From Clostridioides difficile (GTDB taxonomy: Bacteria > Bacillota > Clostridia > Peptostreptococcales > Peptostreptococcaceae), in assembly GCA_024919175.1 (NCBI GenBank), contig CP103804.1:1364001-1428000 (forward strand): a stretch of 64,000 bases of DNA, written 5' to 3'. Both the position numbers and the translations under genes were made by a program. Position 1 is the stretch's first letter; the number at the start of each line of letters is the position of its first letter. Positions 1-8,976 of the stretch are shown piece after piece. Below the pieces are notes generated by a model that saw only the letters and a list, made by a program, of their open reading frames with translations, had not been told where the DNA came from and ran no database searches.

Positions 1-215
1 TTAACTAATACTGTGACAGTAGATTTGTCTTTTCCTATTTTAGTTGCAATCTCTTTCATTGTAAGTATCCCATTATTTTCATAAAGCGCAGTGAGTATAT
101 TTCCGTGTGTAGGTAACAATTCATTTAAACCATTTTTATTGAGTTTATTTTCAATGAATTTAAGCATATTAGCTTTTGTTTTACTTATAAAATGTATGAT
201 ATATTTATCTTCCAT
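1..215 (-). CDS. MarR-family transcriptional regulator (partial, 3' end outside window)
   Basis: Reading the minus strand from an ATG at 213-215 gives about 71 residues with no stop before the window edge. The start follows a GGAG ribosome binding site at 224-227. The translated end, with the segments LTMKEIATKIGKDKSTVTV, is the recognition-helix part of a MarR-type winged helix. The gene is divergent from the reductase at 336, and two palindromes of MarR-operator style lie between them, so it probably represses its neighbour and perhaps itself. The ligand is unknown. Only the N-terminal half is visible, so the family call rests on the helix-turn-helix pattern and context. Confidence 0.75.
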   Translation of the reverse strand, partial: MEDKYIIHFISKTKANMLKFIENKLNKNGLNELLPTHGNILTALYENNGILTMKEIATKIGKDKSTVTVLV

Positions 216-265
216 AAATTAATCTCCAATCTTTAAATTATTTAAAGTACTTTGAACTGAAAAGT

Positions 266-314
266 AGTTTGACATAAAACTATTTTTCAACTATAATTAG
301 TTTAACATAAAACT
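266..314 (+). promoter_or_regulatory. Promoter with two MarR-type operator palindromes
   Basis: TTGACA at 269-274 and TATAAT at 292-297 are separated by 17 bases, a consensus sigma-A promoter for the reductase. Two near-identical palindromes, AGTTTGACATAAAACT at 266-281 and AGTTTAACATAAAACT at 299-314, cover the -35 box and lie just after the -10 box. They are 33 bases apart, about three helical turns. This is what a MarR dimer pair blocking RNA polymerase would need; that the divergent regulator binds here is inferred. Confidence 0.8.
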
Positions 315-335
315 AAATGTATTGGGAGGAAATTT

Positions 336-1331
336 ATGAGTAAAAATTTTAAATCACTATATATTACAGAAGAAGAAGGAAGTTTTAAGAGAAATATAAT
401 AGAAAGAGATATAGATGCACTACCAGAAGGAGAAGTTCTAATAAAAGTAAGATATTCTTCATTAAATTACAAGGATGCACTTTCAGCAAATGGGAATAAG
501 GGTGTCACTAGAAAATATCCTCATACTCCAGGAATAGATGCATCTGGTGTAGTAGAATTTAGTAGTTGTGATGATTTTAAAGCTGGAGATGAAGTTTTAG
601 TAACAGGTTATGATTTAGGTATGAATACCTCTGGAGGTTTTTCAGAATATATAAGAGTTCCTTCTAATTGGGTTGTCAAACTTCCAAAGAGTCTTTCTCT
701 AAAAGAAGCAATGGATTATGGTACAGCAGGATTTACAGCAGCTTTATCTGTATATAAATTTGTAAATACTGTAGACAAAGATATGGGAGATGTACTAGTT
801 ACTGGTGGTACTGGAGGAGTTGCTGTGATTGCAACTAAAATATTAATTAAGCTAGGCTATTCAGTTGTAGTTTCAACAGGAAAATTGGAAGAACAAAAAG
901 AAACGTTATTAAAACTAGGTGTTAAAGATGTTATACATAGATCAGAAGTGGATGATAATTCAGGTAGACCTCTACTTAGACCAAGATGGGCTGGGGTAAT
1001 AGATACAGTAGGAGGAAATACTTTATCAACAGCAATAAAGACAACTAATTATTGTGGAGCAGTTACAACATGTGGTAATGCAGGTGGAATTGATTTTACA
1101 AGTTCAGTATACCCATTTATATTAAAAGGTGTTACTTTATATGGTATAGATTCTGTAGAATGCCCAATGAATTTAAGATTAAAAATATGGGATTTATTAT
1201 CAAATGAATGGAAGCTAGAAGACTTAGATGACATGGTAACTGTAGTATCATTAAATGAATTGAGTAAGAGCATAGATTCAATAATAGAAGGAAAACATGT
1301 AGGAAGAACAGTGGTTGATTTAAGTTTATAG
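336..1331 (+). CDS. Zinc-independent MDR oxidoreductase, acrylyl-CoA reductase/YhdH family
   Basis: This 331-residue protein has the layout of the YhdH/AcuI group of medium-chain reductases: an N-terminal GroES-like domain (about 1-125, with NYKDAL and TPGIDASG motifs) and a Rossmann domain with the nucleotide-binding loop VTGGTGGVAV at 155-164. The zinc-ligand pattern of alcohol dehydrogenases is absent. Family members use NADPH to reduce acrylyl-CoA or quinone-like enones. A GGGAGG ribosome binding site precedes the ATG. It stands alone behind a MarR-controlled promoter, which suggests induction by a reactive small molecule. The exact substrate cannot be read from the sequence. Confidence 0.85.
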   Translation: MSKNFKSLYITEEEGSFKRNIIERDIDALPEGEVLIKVRYSSLNYKDALSANGNKGVTRKYPHTPGIDASGVVEFSSCDDFKAGDEVLVTGYDLGMNTSGGFSEYIRVPSNWVVKLPKSLSLKEAMDYGTAGFTAALSVYKFVNTVDKDMGDVLVTGGTGGVAVIATKILIKLGYSVVVSTGKLEEQKETLLKLGVKDVIHRSEVDDNSGRPLLRPRWAGVIDTVGGNTLSTAIKTTNYCGAVTTCGNAGGIDFTSSVYPFILKGVTLYGIDSVECPMNLRLKIWDLLSNEWKLEDLDDMVTVVSLNELSKSIDSIIEGKHVGRTVVDLSL

Positions 1332-1443
1332 TTAAGGCTATATTTATAGTTAAGTTAGCTGATTTTTAATATATAATTTATTTTTAATATATGGTTAAAT
1401 AAGTTTTAATGTAGGACTGTAACATTAAATCATAAAATAAAAA

Positions 1444-1646
1444 ATGGAATATCTTAACTTTGCAATCAAAGACAAGGCAGGAATGGTATACACTTTGTAT
1501 ATCGCTTCTCTGAAATCAGAGGTATATTTCTGCTTTTACTATTTGATTTTGAAAAAATCTTTCATAGTGGCTGGTATATTAGCTTAAAAGACAATGATGA
1601 ATTTGAATTATCACTGATTGATACCTTTCATGACACCCATACCTAA
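1444..1646 (+). pseudogene. Possible degraded remnant of a VOC/glyoxalase-like gene
   Basis: In a stretch between genes, an ATG at 1444 opens 47 codons ending at 1587, and a second frame from about 1551 reads EKIFHSGWYISLKDNDEFEL and stops at 1646. The second segment resembles the middle of VOC (glyoxalase/bleomycin-resistance) proteins, which often have a 'W-Y-I-x-L ... E-L-x-L' strand pair. The two pieces are out of frame, as expected for a frameshifted, deleted gene. No ribosome binding site precedes the first ATG. This is a weak resemblance, and the region could be ordinary non-coding DNA. Confidence 0.25.
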
Positions 1647-1709
1647 ACCATTTAGAAAACAGTGTGAGTGTGTAATACTCAATATTGGAATCCTGTAAGG
1701 AGATTGATT

Positions 1710-2534
1710 ATGAAAGAAACAAAACGAAAAGGAGCTAGGTCAACAAAGGATATACAACCAGAAATATTAGAAAAATTAAATCACGGAGAGATAGAAACTG
1801 CCAATATAGTAGAATGGTTTGCTATTGACAGAAGACAATTATTAGCGTATATATTACTGCAAAATGGTAGAGAAGCATATTTAAAGCCTATTTTAGAACA
1901 TGTTAATAGACTTGAAAAACAAACTTCTAATACTATAAGTGAAGCTATTGGAACAGAACTTTTCACACAAGCTAGTAAGCACAAGGATAAAGAATGCTTA
2001 CAAATAGTCTCACATCATGAATCTGACTTAGTTCGTAGCTGGGGAACTTTTATGATAGGAAAAAACACAAGTTTGAGTCTTAGTCAAATATTTGAAGAAA
2101 TTAGAGTTTTTGCAACAGATAAGCATTTTAATGTCAGAGAGGAAGCTTGGGTTGCTATTAGACCTGCTGTTATTCAAAATTTAGAGGATAGCATTTTAAT
2201 TTTATCTAAATGGGTAATAAATGAAAATGAATACATTAGACGTTTTGCATGTGAGATTACAAGACCTAGAGGGGTTTGGTGTAAGCATATTGAAACTTTA
2301 AAAGAAAATCCTGCACTGGCTCTATCAATTTTAGAGCCATTAAAATCTGATTCATCTAAATACGTTCAAGACAGTGTTGGAAATTGGTTAAATGATGCAA
2401 GTAAAACACAGCCAACCTTTGTTGAAATTCTTTGCAGAAGATGGGAAGAAGAGAGTGACACTAAGGAAACGAAGTATATTATCAAAAAAGCATTAAGAAC
2501 GATTAATAAATCTAAACAGACTACAAAAATCTAA
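1710..2534 (+). CDS. DNA alkylation repair family protein (HEAT-like repeats)
   Basis: The chosen ATG follows an AAGGAG site at 1697-1702 by seven bases and gives 274 residues; an in-frame GTG at 1668 lacks such a site. The protein is almost all helical, with repeated units such as 'HFNVREEAWVAIRPAV' and 'NEYIRRFACEITRPRG'. This pattern fits the AlkC/AlkD group of HEAT-repeat DNA glycosylase-like proteins. Known members remove N3- and N7-alkylated purines without flipping the base. The gene is monocistronic. I did not verify catalytic residues, so a structural HEAT protein of another role is possible. Confidence 0.7.
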   Translation: MKETKRKGARSTKDIQPEILEKLNHGEIETANIVEWFAIDRRQLLAYILLQNGREAYLKPILEHVNRLEKQTSNTISEAIGTELFTQASKHKDKECLQIVSHHESDLVRSWGTFMIGKNTSLSLSQIFEEIRVFATDKHFNVREEAWVAIRPAVIQNLEDSILILSKWVINENEYIRRFACEITRPRGVWCKHIETLKENPALALSILEPLKSDSSKYVQDSVGNWLNDASKTQPTFVEILCRRWEEESDTKETKYIIKKALRTINKSKQTTKI

Positions 2535-2722
2535 TAATACTAAAAGAGAAAATGACATATTTATGTTAGATATTATAAAAAATTTATCTATACCTTATAA
2601 TTGGTACTTAATTTTAAATATAATCAAATTAAAAGAATATCAAAACTTCAAATTACAGTTTATTGTGGAGATAAAGTATGCGACAAATGATATAAATTAG
2701 AATTTATGGAGGTATTGTTTTA

Positions 2723-3091
2723 ATGGATATATATGATTTTTGGAAAGTCACTTTAGATCAGGATGCTGTTAATATGAGAAAATATTTTGATGAAGACGCT
2801 TATATTAACTGGCATGATACAAATGAACATTTGACCCTGAATGAATTTATTAGGGCAAATTGTGAATATCCTGGAAAATGGAGTGGCGGAATAGAAAGAA
2901 TAGAAGAGATTGGAAGTCTAATTATAACTGTAACACATGTTTATGAAATAAATAAACCATTATCTTTTCATGTTGTATCGTTTATTAATCTTAGAGATGA
3001 TAAGATTATTTCTATTGATGAGTATTGGGGGGAATGTGGCACCATACCTCAATGGAGGTTAGATAAAAATATCGGCAGGTCAATAAAATAA
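2723..3091 (+). CDS. SnoaL/NTF2-like fold protein
   Basis: A 122-residue soluble protein starts 8 bases after a GGAGG site. Its features, an N-terminal helix 'DIYDFWKVTLDQDAVNMRKYF', a short 'DAYINWHDTNEHLTLNEFI' segment and C-terminal strands ending in 'ISIDEYWGECG', match the small cone-shaped alpha+beta fold of the SnoaL/NTF2-like superfamily. Members include isomerases, hydrolases and pure ligand binders, so no reaction can be assigned. The gene is preceded by about 190 bases of AT-rich DNA without a clear partner gene. Confidence 0.6.
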   Translation: MDIYDFWKVTLDQDAVNMRKYFDEDAYINWHDTNEHLTLNEFIRANCEYPGKWSGGIERIEEIGSLIITVTHVYEINKPLSFHVVSFINLRDDKIISIDEYWGECGTIPQWRLDKNIGRSIK

Positions 3092-3239
3092 CTTTCAGTT
3101 TGAGTTTTGAATCTCAGAGTTATAATATTGACTTTGGAATATTTAACAACCACAAATTCTGTGACTGTATTGTATTAAACCTGTTATAGATAGTTTTTTT
3201 AGATATTAAAAGATAATTTGGAACATAGTTTTATAAAAT

Positions 3240-3270
3240 CTAAAGGAGAGTGTTAACAGCTCTCCTTTAG
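3240..3270. terminator. Hairpin in intergenic 3092-3494
   Basis: CTAAAGGAGAG at 3240-3250 pairs with CTCTCCTTTAG at 3260-3270, an 11-bp perfect stem with a 9-base loop. There is no strong U run on either side, so it is at best a modest terminator between the convergent genes. The rest of 3092-3494 contains only short open stretches and no recognisable gene. Confidence 0.5.
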
Positions 3271-3494
3271 CCAGAAACCTTATGTATGTAAATACTCACA
3301 CATTTTTCAAATCAATAATATTTTTCAATTGTGAAGAAATTGCTCATACAGCTGTGCTAGCTTATGCAATGTATCTTCCGAAAGGAAAACGTCGGAAAAG
3401 TACGTAAATAGAGTATATACCGATATTTACCAAAATTTAAAAGGATAATCAAGATTCTTATGAGTTTTTATAATCAAAATTTTGGATAAAAAGA

Positions 3495-4421
3495 CTATTC
3501 ATGAACAATTAATTCGAACACATCAGGTCTTGAATAGTGACCTTCTGAATCAAAATCTAGTCTGCTAAGAACTATTTGCTCTAAATCTAAATCAGCTATT
3601 AACATTTCTTCTTTATTAAAAACAGGGCCTGCTACATATTTTCCAAAAGGGTCAACTATACAACTTCCACCTGGACACATAATTTCTGGTTCTGCATCAA
3701 GTTCTCTATAGTAATTAAGGTCAGTAGGGTACATATTTTTTTCAACATATTGATTACATCCAATAACAAAGCATCTTCCTTCTAAAGCAATGTGCTTCAC
3801 AGTTGATTGCCATTCTTCTCTTGAATCTGCAGTAGGTGCTATATATAGTTTTACTCCTTTGGCATAAAGAGCTGTTCTGGCTAGTGGCATATAGTTTTCC
3901 CAACAAATCAATGAACCCATTTTTCCATATGGAGTATCAACAACTGTAAGAGTACTTCCATCACCTTCACCCCAAATACATCTTTCTGTTCCTGTAGGTT
4001 TAAGTTTTCTATGTTTACCAATAAGTTTACCTTCTGGTGAGAAAAATAAGTTTGTACAATAAAGAGTACAATTTATGTCGTTTCCATCTCTTTCTGTTAT
4101 TCCCATTGATAGATATACTCCTGCTTCTTGGGCTGCTTTTCCTAATAAATCTGTTGTAGCACTAGGTACTGGTACAGAATTATCATAATATCTTTTCCAA
4201 TCCTCTCTACCTTTCATTGTTCTACTTCCAACAACAAATCCAAATGAAAGTCCTCTTGGATATGCAGGTATAAACGATTCTGGGAAAACCACTATATTTG
4301 CCCCTTTTTTACCAGCTTCTTTAATTAATTCTAATGCTTTTTCAACAGTTTTATCTAAGTCCATTATAATTGGTGATGCCTGAACAACAGCAATTCTTAC
4401 ATTTTTATTTTCTTTGCTCAT
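3495..4421 (-). CDS. Nitrilase-superfamily carbon-nitrogen hydrolase (probable nitrilase)
   Basis: The 308-residue protein carries the full Glu-Lys-Cys triad: E48 in VVFPESF, K139 in KHRKLKPT and C173 in LICWENYMP. The CWEN motif and overall length are typical of true nitrilases (branch 1), which turn organic nitriles into carboxylic acids and ammonia without an acyl enzyme partner. It should be cytoplasmic. The ATG follows an AGGAGG site. It is transcribed away from the amidohydrolase gene at 4831 across a 409-base gap, so the two may share control. The natural nitrile is unknown. Confidence 0.85.
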   Translation of the reverse strand: MSKENKNVRIAVVQASPIIMDLDKTVEKALELIKEAGKKGANIVVFPESFIPAYPRGLSFGFVVGSRTMKGREDWKRYYDNSVPVPSATTDLLGKAAQEAGVYLSMGITERDGNDINCTLYCTNLFFSPEGKLIGKHRKLKPTGTERCIWGEGDGSTLTVVDTPYGKMGSLICWENYMPLARTALYAKGVKLYIAPTADSREEWQSTVKHIALEGRCFVIGCNQYVEKNMYPTDLNYYRELDAEPEIMCPGGSCIVDPFGKYVAGPVFNKEEMLIADLDLEQIVLSRLDFDSEGHYSRPDVFELIVHE

Positions 4422-4830
4422 AAAAACCTCCTAAAAAATATTTGAATTTGTTGATTTGAACAGACTACATCAGGTTTTATTTGAGAAAAAAGTATTTTAT
4501 CTTATAAATAATGATGTAACTGTATATTTAAAATGATACATCATGATTTAGCAAATTACAATTATACAAAAAAATAATTCATGTTAACTGCCTTATTTTA
4601 TGAGCATATAAGATTAAATTTTAATATTAATATAAGCTCTATTAAATTATCACATTTATAATGAATAGTATTTATTTCTTGGCGAACAATAATTAAAAAT
4701 AAGACTTTATTACAGTTAATATTTAGAAAAATAAGTATAGTAAAATATCAATAAGTCGAATGAAGTGTTAATATTTTATTAGAAGAGAATAAAATAAATT
4801 TATTAAAATAGGTAACTTAAGGAGAGTTTT
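4422..4830. promoter_or_regulatory. Divergent intergenic region with an inverted repeat
   Basis: This gap between divergent nitrilase and amidohydrolase genes is very AT-rich. ATGATGTA at 4511-4518 and TACATCAT at 4537-4544 form an inverted repeat with an 18-base gap, a candidate operator. Ribosome binding sites for both genes lie at the edges (AGGAGG type at about 4427-4432 on the minus strand, AAGGAGAG at 4819-4826 on the plus strand). No ORF of note is present. Confidence 0.35.
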
Positions 4831-6429
4831 ATGAAAGAAAAAATTTATTATAATGGAAATATCCTTACAATGGAAGATTCAATATGTGGAGATGCTATTC
4901 TCATAAAAGATAAAATAATAAAAAAAATAGGAACAAAAGAAGAAATTTTAGCTTTAAAAAATGATGAAACACAAGTCATAGATTTACAAGGGAAAACATT
5001 GATGCCATCATTTATAGATTCACACAGTCATTTGACAGCTTTTGCTACTACCCTAAGATTAGTTCCTTTAGAAGATGCAACTAGCTTTAAAGATATAGTA
5101 AAGAAAATACAAGATTTTAAAGATTCAAAGGATATAGAAAAGGGTGAGTGGATAATTGGTTTTTCGTATGATAACAATTTTTTAGAAGAAAATAGGCATC
5201 CAGATAAAGATTTATTGGATAGTGCGTCTTTAGAAAACCCAATACTAATTTCACATGCTTCTGGTCATATGGGAGTTGCCAATACTCTAGGATTAAAAAA
5301 ACTAGGTGTTACTCATGAAACACAAGACCCAGAAGGAGGACATATAGGTAGAGTCAAAGGTAGTAAAGAGCCAAATGGATACTTAGAAGAGAATGCATTT
5401 TTTAAAGTATCATCCAAAATAAAACAACCATCATTAGATGAAATTTGTAATCTAATTGAAAAAGTACAAGATATTTACTTAAGTTATGGTATTACGACAG
5501 CACAAGAAGGATTAATGGCAGAAAATCAATTTAATCTTTTAAAACTAATGTCAAATCAAAATAGATTAAAAATGGATATTGTTGGATATATAGATTTAAA
5601 AAATAGTAAATCTGTGAGAGATGATAATGAAAGTTTTGTAAAGAAATCTGTGAATAGATTTAAAATAGGAGGATATAAGATATTTTTAGATGGTTCTCCT
5701 CAAGGAAAGACAGCATGGTTAACGAAACCATATGAAAATTCAGAAGATGGTTATTGTGGGTATCCTATATATAAAGATGAGGAAGTAGAAAAATTTATAA
5801 ACATTTCAGTAGAAGAAAAAATGCAACTTTTAACTCATTGTAATGGAGATGCAGCAGCAGATCAGCTAATAAATTCATTTGAAAAAGTTATAAAGGAAAA
5901 AAATATCAAAGATGATATGAGACCTGTGATGATACATGCCCAAACTGTAAGAGAAGACCAAATTGATGAAATGAAAAAAATAAACATGATACCATCATAC
6001 TTTGTAGCTCACACATACTACTGGGGAGATATTCATATTAAAAATCTTGGGGAAAGTAGAGCATTTAAGATTAGCCCTCTTAAAACAACTATAGAAAAAG
6101 GTTTGATTTATACTTTACATCAAGATACACCTGTAATAGCACCTAATATGCTTGAAACAATATGGTGTGCAGTTAATAGGATTACAAAAAAAGGAGTATT
6201 GATAGGTGAAAATGAAAAGATAAGCCCCTTGGAAGCTTTAAAGAGTGTTACTATAAATGCAGCATATCAATACTTTGAAGAAGATAAAAAAGGTTCAATT
6301 AAAGAAGGTAAACTAGCTAATTTAATAATACTAGATGAAAATCCACTTACAGTTGACCCTCTTAAAATAAAAGACATTAAAATTTTACAAACAATAGTAG
6401 AAGGGGAAGTATTATATTCTTTAAAATAG
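4831..6429 (+). CDS. Amidohydrolase-family protein (Amidohydro_3/YtcJ-like)
   Basis: This 532-residue enzyme has the metal-dependent amidohydrolase pattern: the H65-S-H67 pair in FIDSHSHLT, a later THCNGDAA histidine, IHAQTVRED and an LHQDTPV motif near the C-terminus, followed by the KGSIKEGKLANLIILDENP strand that closes the small beta domain. YtcJ-like members hydrolyse exocyclic amides or similar bonds; substrates are mostly unknown. It is probably cytoplasmic. It faces the nitrilase gene and is followed by a minus-strand XRE-cupin regulator, which suggests a small regulated scavenging locus for nitriles or amides. Confidence 0.8.
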   Translation: MKEKIYYNGNILTMEDSICGDAILIKDKIIKKIGTKEEILALKNDETQVIDLQGKTLMPSFIDSHSHLTAFATTLRLVPLEDATSFKDIVKKIQDFKDSKDIEKGEWIIGFSYDNNFLEENRHPDKDLLDSASLENPILISHASGHMGVANTLGLKKLGVTHETQDPEGGHIGRVKGSKEPNGYLEENAFFKVSSKIKQPSLDEICNLIEKVQDIYLSYGITTAQEGLMAENQFNLLKLMSNQNRLKMDIVGYIDLKNSKSVRDDNESFVKKSVNRFKIGGYKIFLDGSPQGKTAWLTKPYENSEDGYCGYPIYKDEEVEKFINISVEEKMQLLTHCNGDAAADQLINSFEKVIKEKNIKDDMRPVMIHAQTVREDQIDEMKKINMIPSYFVAHTYYWGDIHIKNLGESRAFKISPLKTTIEKGLIYTLHQDTPVIAPNMLETIWCAVNRITKKGVLIGENEKISPLEALKSVTINAAYQYFEEDKKGSIKEGKLANLIILDENPLTVDPLKIKDIKILQTIVEGEVLYSLK

Positions 6430-6593
6430 ATATGAATTGTATTATTTTAGAGATTATGTAAAAATATTATCTAAAAATAAAATCTAATAATAGGTAGAAT
6501 TAAATAATATTATCTATGGCTGAATGGTTAACTTATTAGTTCTAAAGGTTCATTATCATAGTTTTATTAATTCTACCTAAAAAATTTATGTTT

Positions 6594-7136
6594 TTAGGAC
6601 ACTACTATGTAGATTACTTTACTTTCAATTTCATTTGGATTTCCCCACTTATGTCTCATACCAAATGGTATTTTCACACTATCACCTTCGTTTAATTCAA
6701 ATATATCATCTTCCAAACTAAGCTCAACACTTCCTTTAAGTATATAAGCAACTTCGTTTCCAGCATGCCCATTTTTTTCTTTACAATAAGATTTAGGAGA
6801 TAAATTCATAATAGCAAATTCGAATTTATTAAATGGATTATTGGATAACATTTCATAAAAAATATTTTCTGACTCTGGTAAAATTACTATTTTTCTAAGA
6901 TTGTTTCTTACAATTAATTCTGAATCATCAATAAAAGGAATGAAAAAAGTAATTAATGGTACGTTTAAAGCACTTGAAATTGATTTTAAAAAATTTATGG
7001 ATGGATTTACACTTCCTTTTTCTATTTGACTAATTAAAGAAGGTGTAACTTTAATTAATTTAGATAAATCTTTTATACTAATATTCTGTTTCTTTCTACA
7101 TAAAGTCAATTTTCTACCTATACTTGAATTACTCAT
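6594..7136 (-). CDS. XRE-family regulator with C-terminal cupin domain
   Basis: The 180-residue protein has an N-terminal helix-turn-helix (about 7-60, including LSKLIKVTPSLISQIEKGSVNPS) and a C-terminal cupin barrel (about 110-178, including NEVAYILKGSVELSLEDD and GDSVKIPFGMRHKWGNP). This architecture is common in small-molecule sensing repressors such as those controlling polyamine or amino-acid catabolism. It lies between the amidohydrolase (convergent) and serS (divergent), so it could control either. Ligand and operator are not readable from sequence alone. Confidence 0.85.
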   Translation of the reverse strand: MSNSSIGRKLTLCRKKQNISIKDLSKLIKVTPSLISQIEKGSVNPSINFLKSISSALNVPLITFFIPFIDDSELIVRNNLRKIVILPESENIFYEMLSNNPFNKFEFAIMNLSPKSYCKEKNGHAGNEVAYILKGSVELSLEDDIFELNEGDSVKIPFGMRHKWGNPNEIESKVIYIVVS

Positions 7137-7239
7137 TAAAATCCTCCTATTCTAACATCTGACAAAGAATATATAAAGAATTATATCATAAGGTAAAAAA
7201 ATTTATATTAAAATTGATAACTATATAAGATTGATAAAG

Positions 7240-7261
7240 AAAAAGTCAAAATAGATAATTG
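7240..7261 (+). promoter_or_regulatory. 22-nt box, first copy (upstream of serS)
   Basis: A 22-base sequence beginning AAAAAGTCAAAA and ending GATAATTG occurs here and again, letter for letter, at 11444-11465 upstream of the M20 amidohydrolase. It lies 245 bases before the serS start. Exact reuse of 22 bases at two promoters of the same gene neighbourhood is best explained as a regulator-binding site, most simply for the AraC-type response regulator encoded at 10737. The remainder of 7137-7505 has no gene and no T-box signature. Confidence 0.55.
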
Positions 7262-7505
7262 ATTGCTAAAATTAGTATAATTATAATGAAAGTAAAAGTA
7301 AGATTAATGCTAAAAAATTAAATTATATTAATTTAATTAAATATAATTTGACAATATATAAAAAAGTGAGTAAAATATAACTAAATAAAAATAATAGGTT
7401 CGGATAAGACATAAAAGATTTCTTAACCTTAAGCAAATATAATATTATCAAAGTTAACTGAGATTAAGAGATAACATCCAATCTTAAAGTATTGAGGAGG
7501 AAAAA

Positions 7506-8777
7506 ATGCTTGATATAAAAAGAATAAGAGAAAACTTAGATTGTATAAAGAAAGCAATGGAAAGAAGGGGTGAAAAAGCCTTTAATCTTGATGAAGTAGT
7601 TAAGTTAGATGATGAAAGAAGAAAGATTCTTCAAGAAGTTGAGGTTATGAAAAATGAATTGAACACTGCATCTAAAAATATACCAAATCTTATAAAAGAA
7701 GGTAAAGATGTAGAAAATGAAAAAGCTAAACTAAAGGAGCTATCTGACAAGATTAAAGTTATAGACCAAAACCTTAAAGAAGTAGAAGATAAGATGGAAT
7801 ATTTATTGATGAGAATACCAAATGTGCCACATCCAGAAGTACCACAAGGGGAAACTGATGAAGATAATGTTGAAGTGAGAACTTGGGGCAAGACAACTAG
7901 TTTTGATTTTGAATCTAAACCTCATTGGGAAATAGGAACTGAGTTAGGTATACTTGATTTTGAAACAGCTGGGAAAATAACTGGCTCAAGATTCACTCTT
8001 TATAGGGGATTAGGAGCTAGATTAGAAAGAGCATTATTAAATTTTTATCTGGATACAAATACAACAGTAAATGGATATACAGAAGTTATTCCACCATTTA
8101 TGGCAAATAGAAATAGTTTTTTAGGTACAGGACAACTACCTAAGTTTGAAGAGGATATGTTCAAGATAGAAGGATTAGATTACTTTTTAATTCCAACATC
8201 AGAAGTTCCTTTAACTAATATACATGCTAATGAAATACTTAAGTTTGAGCAATTACCAATAAATTATACAGCATATACTCCTTGTTTTAGGTCAGAAGCT
8301 GGTTCTGCTGGAAGAGATACAAGAGGCTTGGTAAGACAGCATCAATTCAATAAAGTAGAAATGGTAAAAATAGTAGCTCCAGAAGAATCTTACAATGAAT
8401 TAGAAAAATTAACTAACAATGCTGAGACTATGTTGCAACTATTAAATTTACCATACAGAGTAGTGAAAATATGTACAGGTGACTTAGGATTTACAGCTTC
8501 TTTTAAATACGATGTGGAAGTTTGGATGCCAAGTTACAACAGATATGTTGAAATTTCATCTTGTTCAAACTGTGAAGATTTTCAGGCTAGAAGAGCTGGA
8601 ATAAGATTTAAAAGAGATAAAAATTCTAAAGCTGAATATGCACATACATTAAATGGGTCTGGATTGGCTATTGGAAGAAGTGTAGCAGCTATATTGGAAA
8701 ATTATCAACAATCAGATGGTTCTGTAATTGTTCCAGAGGTTTTAAGACCATATATGGGTGTTTCTGTTATTAAATAA
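7506..8777 (+). CDS. serS: Seryl-tRNA synthetase
   Basis: The 423-residue class II synthetase is complete: an N-terminal coiled-coil arm that grips tRNA-Ser (about 1-110), the IPTSEVPLTN serine/ATP segment, motif 2 (CFRSEAGSAGRDTRG) and motif 3 (NGSGLAIGRSVAAILENYQ). It charges tRNA-Ser with serine in the cytoplasm. I recall that C. difficile genomes carry two serS genes; this copy, next to a sensor kinase and amino-acid-derivative genes, looks like the accessory one. Its upstream region has no T-box leader but carries the 22-nt box shared with the M20 operon. A strong TGAGGAGG-type site precedes the ATG. Confidence 0.93.
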   Translation: MLDIKRIRENLDCIKKAMERRGEKAFNLDEVVKLDDERRKILQEVEVMKNELNTASKNIPNLIKEGKDVENEKAKLKELSDKIKVIDQNLKEVEDKMEYLLMRIPNVPHPEVPQGETDEDNVEVRTWGKTTSFDFESKPHWEIGTELGILDFETAGKITGSRFTLYRGLGARLERALLNFYLDTNTTVNGYTEVIPPFMANRNSFLGTGQLPKFEEDMFKIEGLDYFLIPTSEVPLTNIHANEILKFEQLPINYTAYTPCFRSEAGSAGRDTRGLVRQHQFNKVEMVKIVAPEESYNELEKLTNNAETMLQLLNLPYRVVKICTGDLGFTASFKYDVEVWMPSYNRYVEISSCSNCEDFQARRAGIRFKRDKNSKAEYAHTLNGSGLAIGRSVAAILENYQQSDGSVIVPEVLRPYMGVSVIK

Positions 8778-8844
8778 TAATTAAAATATATATTTTTAAA
8801 TGATAAAGTAAGTAATAAGTAATTAAAAAAATAATAATTAATAT

Positions 8845-8914
8845 AATAATGTGTACAAACTAATGAATATTGATATAGTATAGCTATCATATGAAAGAGT
8901 ATGTACACATTATT
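8845..8914 (+). terminator. Long-stem terminator after serS
   Basis: AATAATGTGTACA at 8845-8857 pairs with TGTACACATTATT at 8902-8914 (13 bp), with a 44-base internal segment that can fold further, followed by ATTTTTT. It separates serS from the sensor kinase gene. Confidence 0.6.
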
Positions 8915-8976
8915 ATTTTTTAATTTATTTAAAGAGATGTGAATATAAATAATCTATAGATAGAAAGGGTTTTTTT

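Noticed and set aside
1668..1709. Upstream GTG start for the alkylation repair gene
   Set aside because: No ribosome binding site there, whereas the ATG at 1710 has AAGGAG at ideal spacing.
7137..7505. T-box leader before serS
   Set aside because: The conserved T-box sequence (GGGTGGNACCGCG style) and its terminator/antiterminator are not present.
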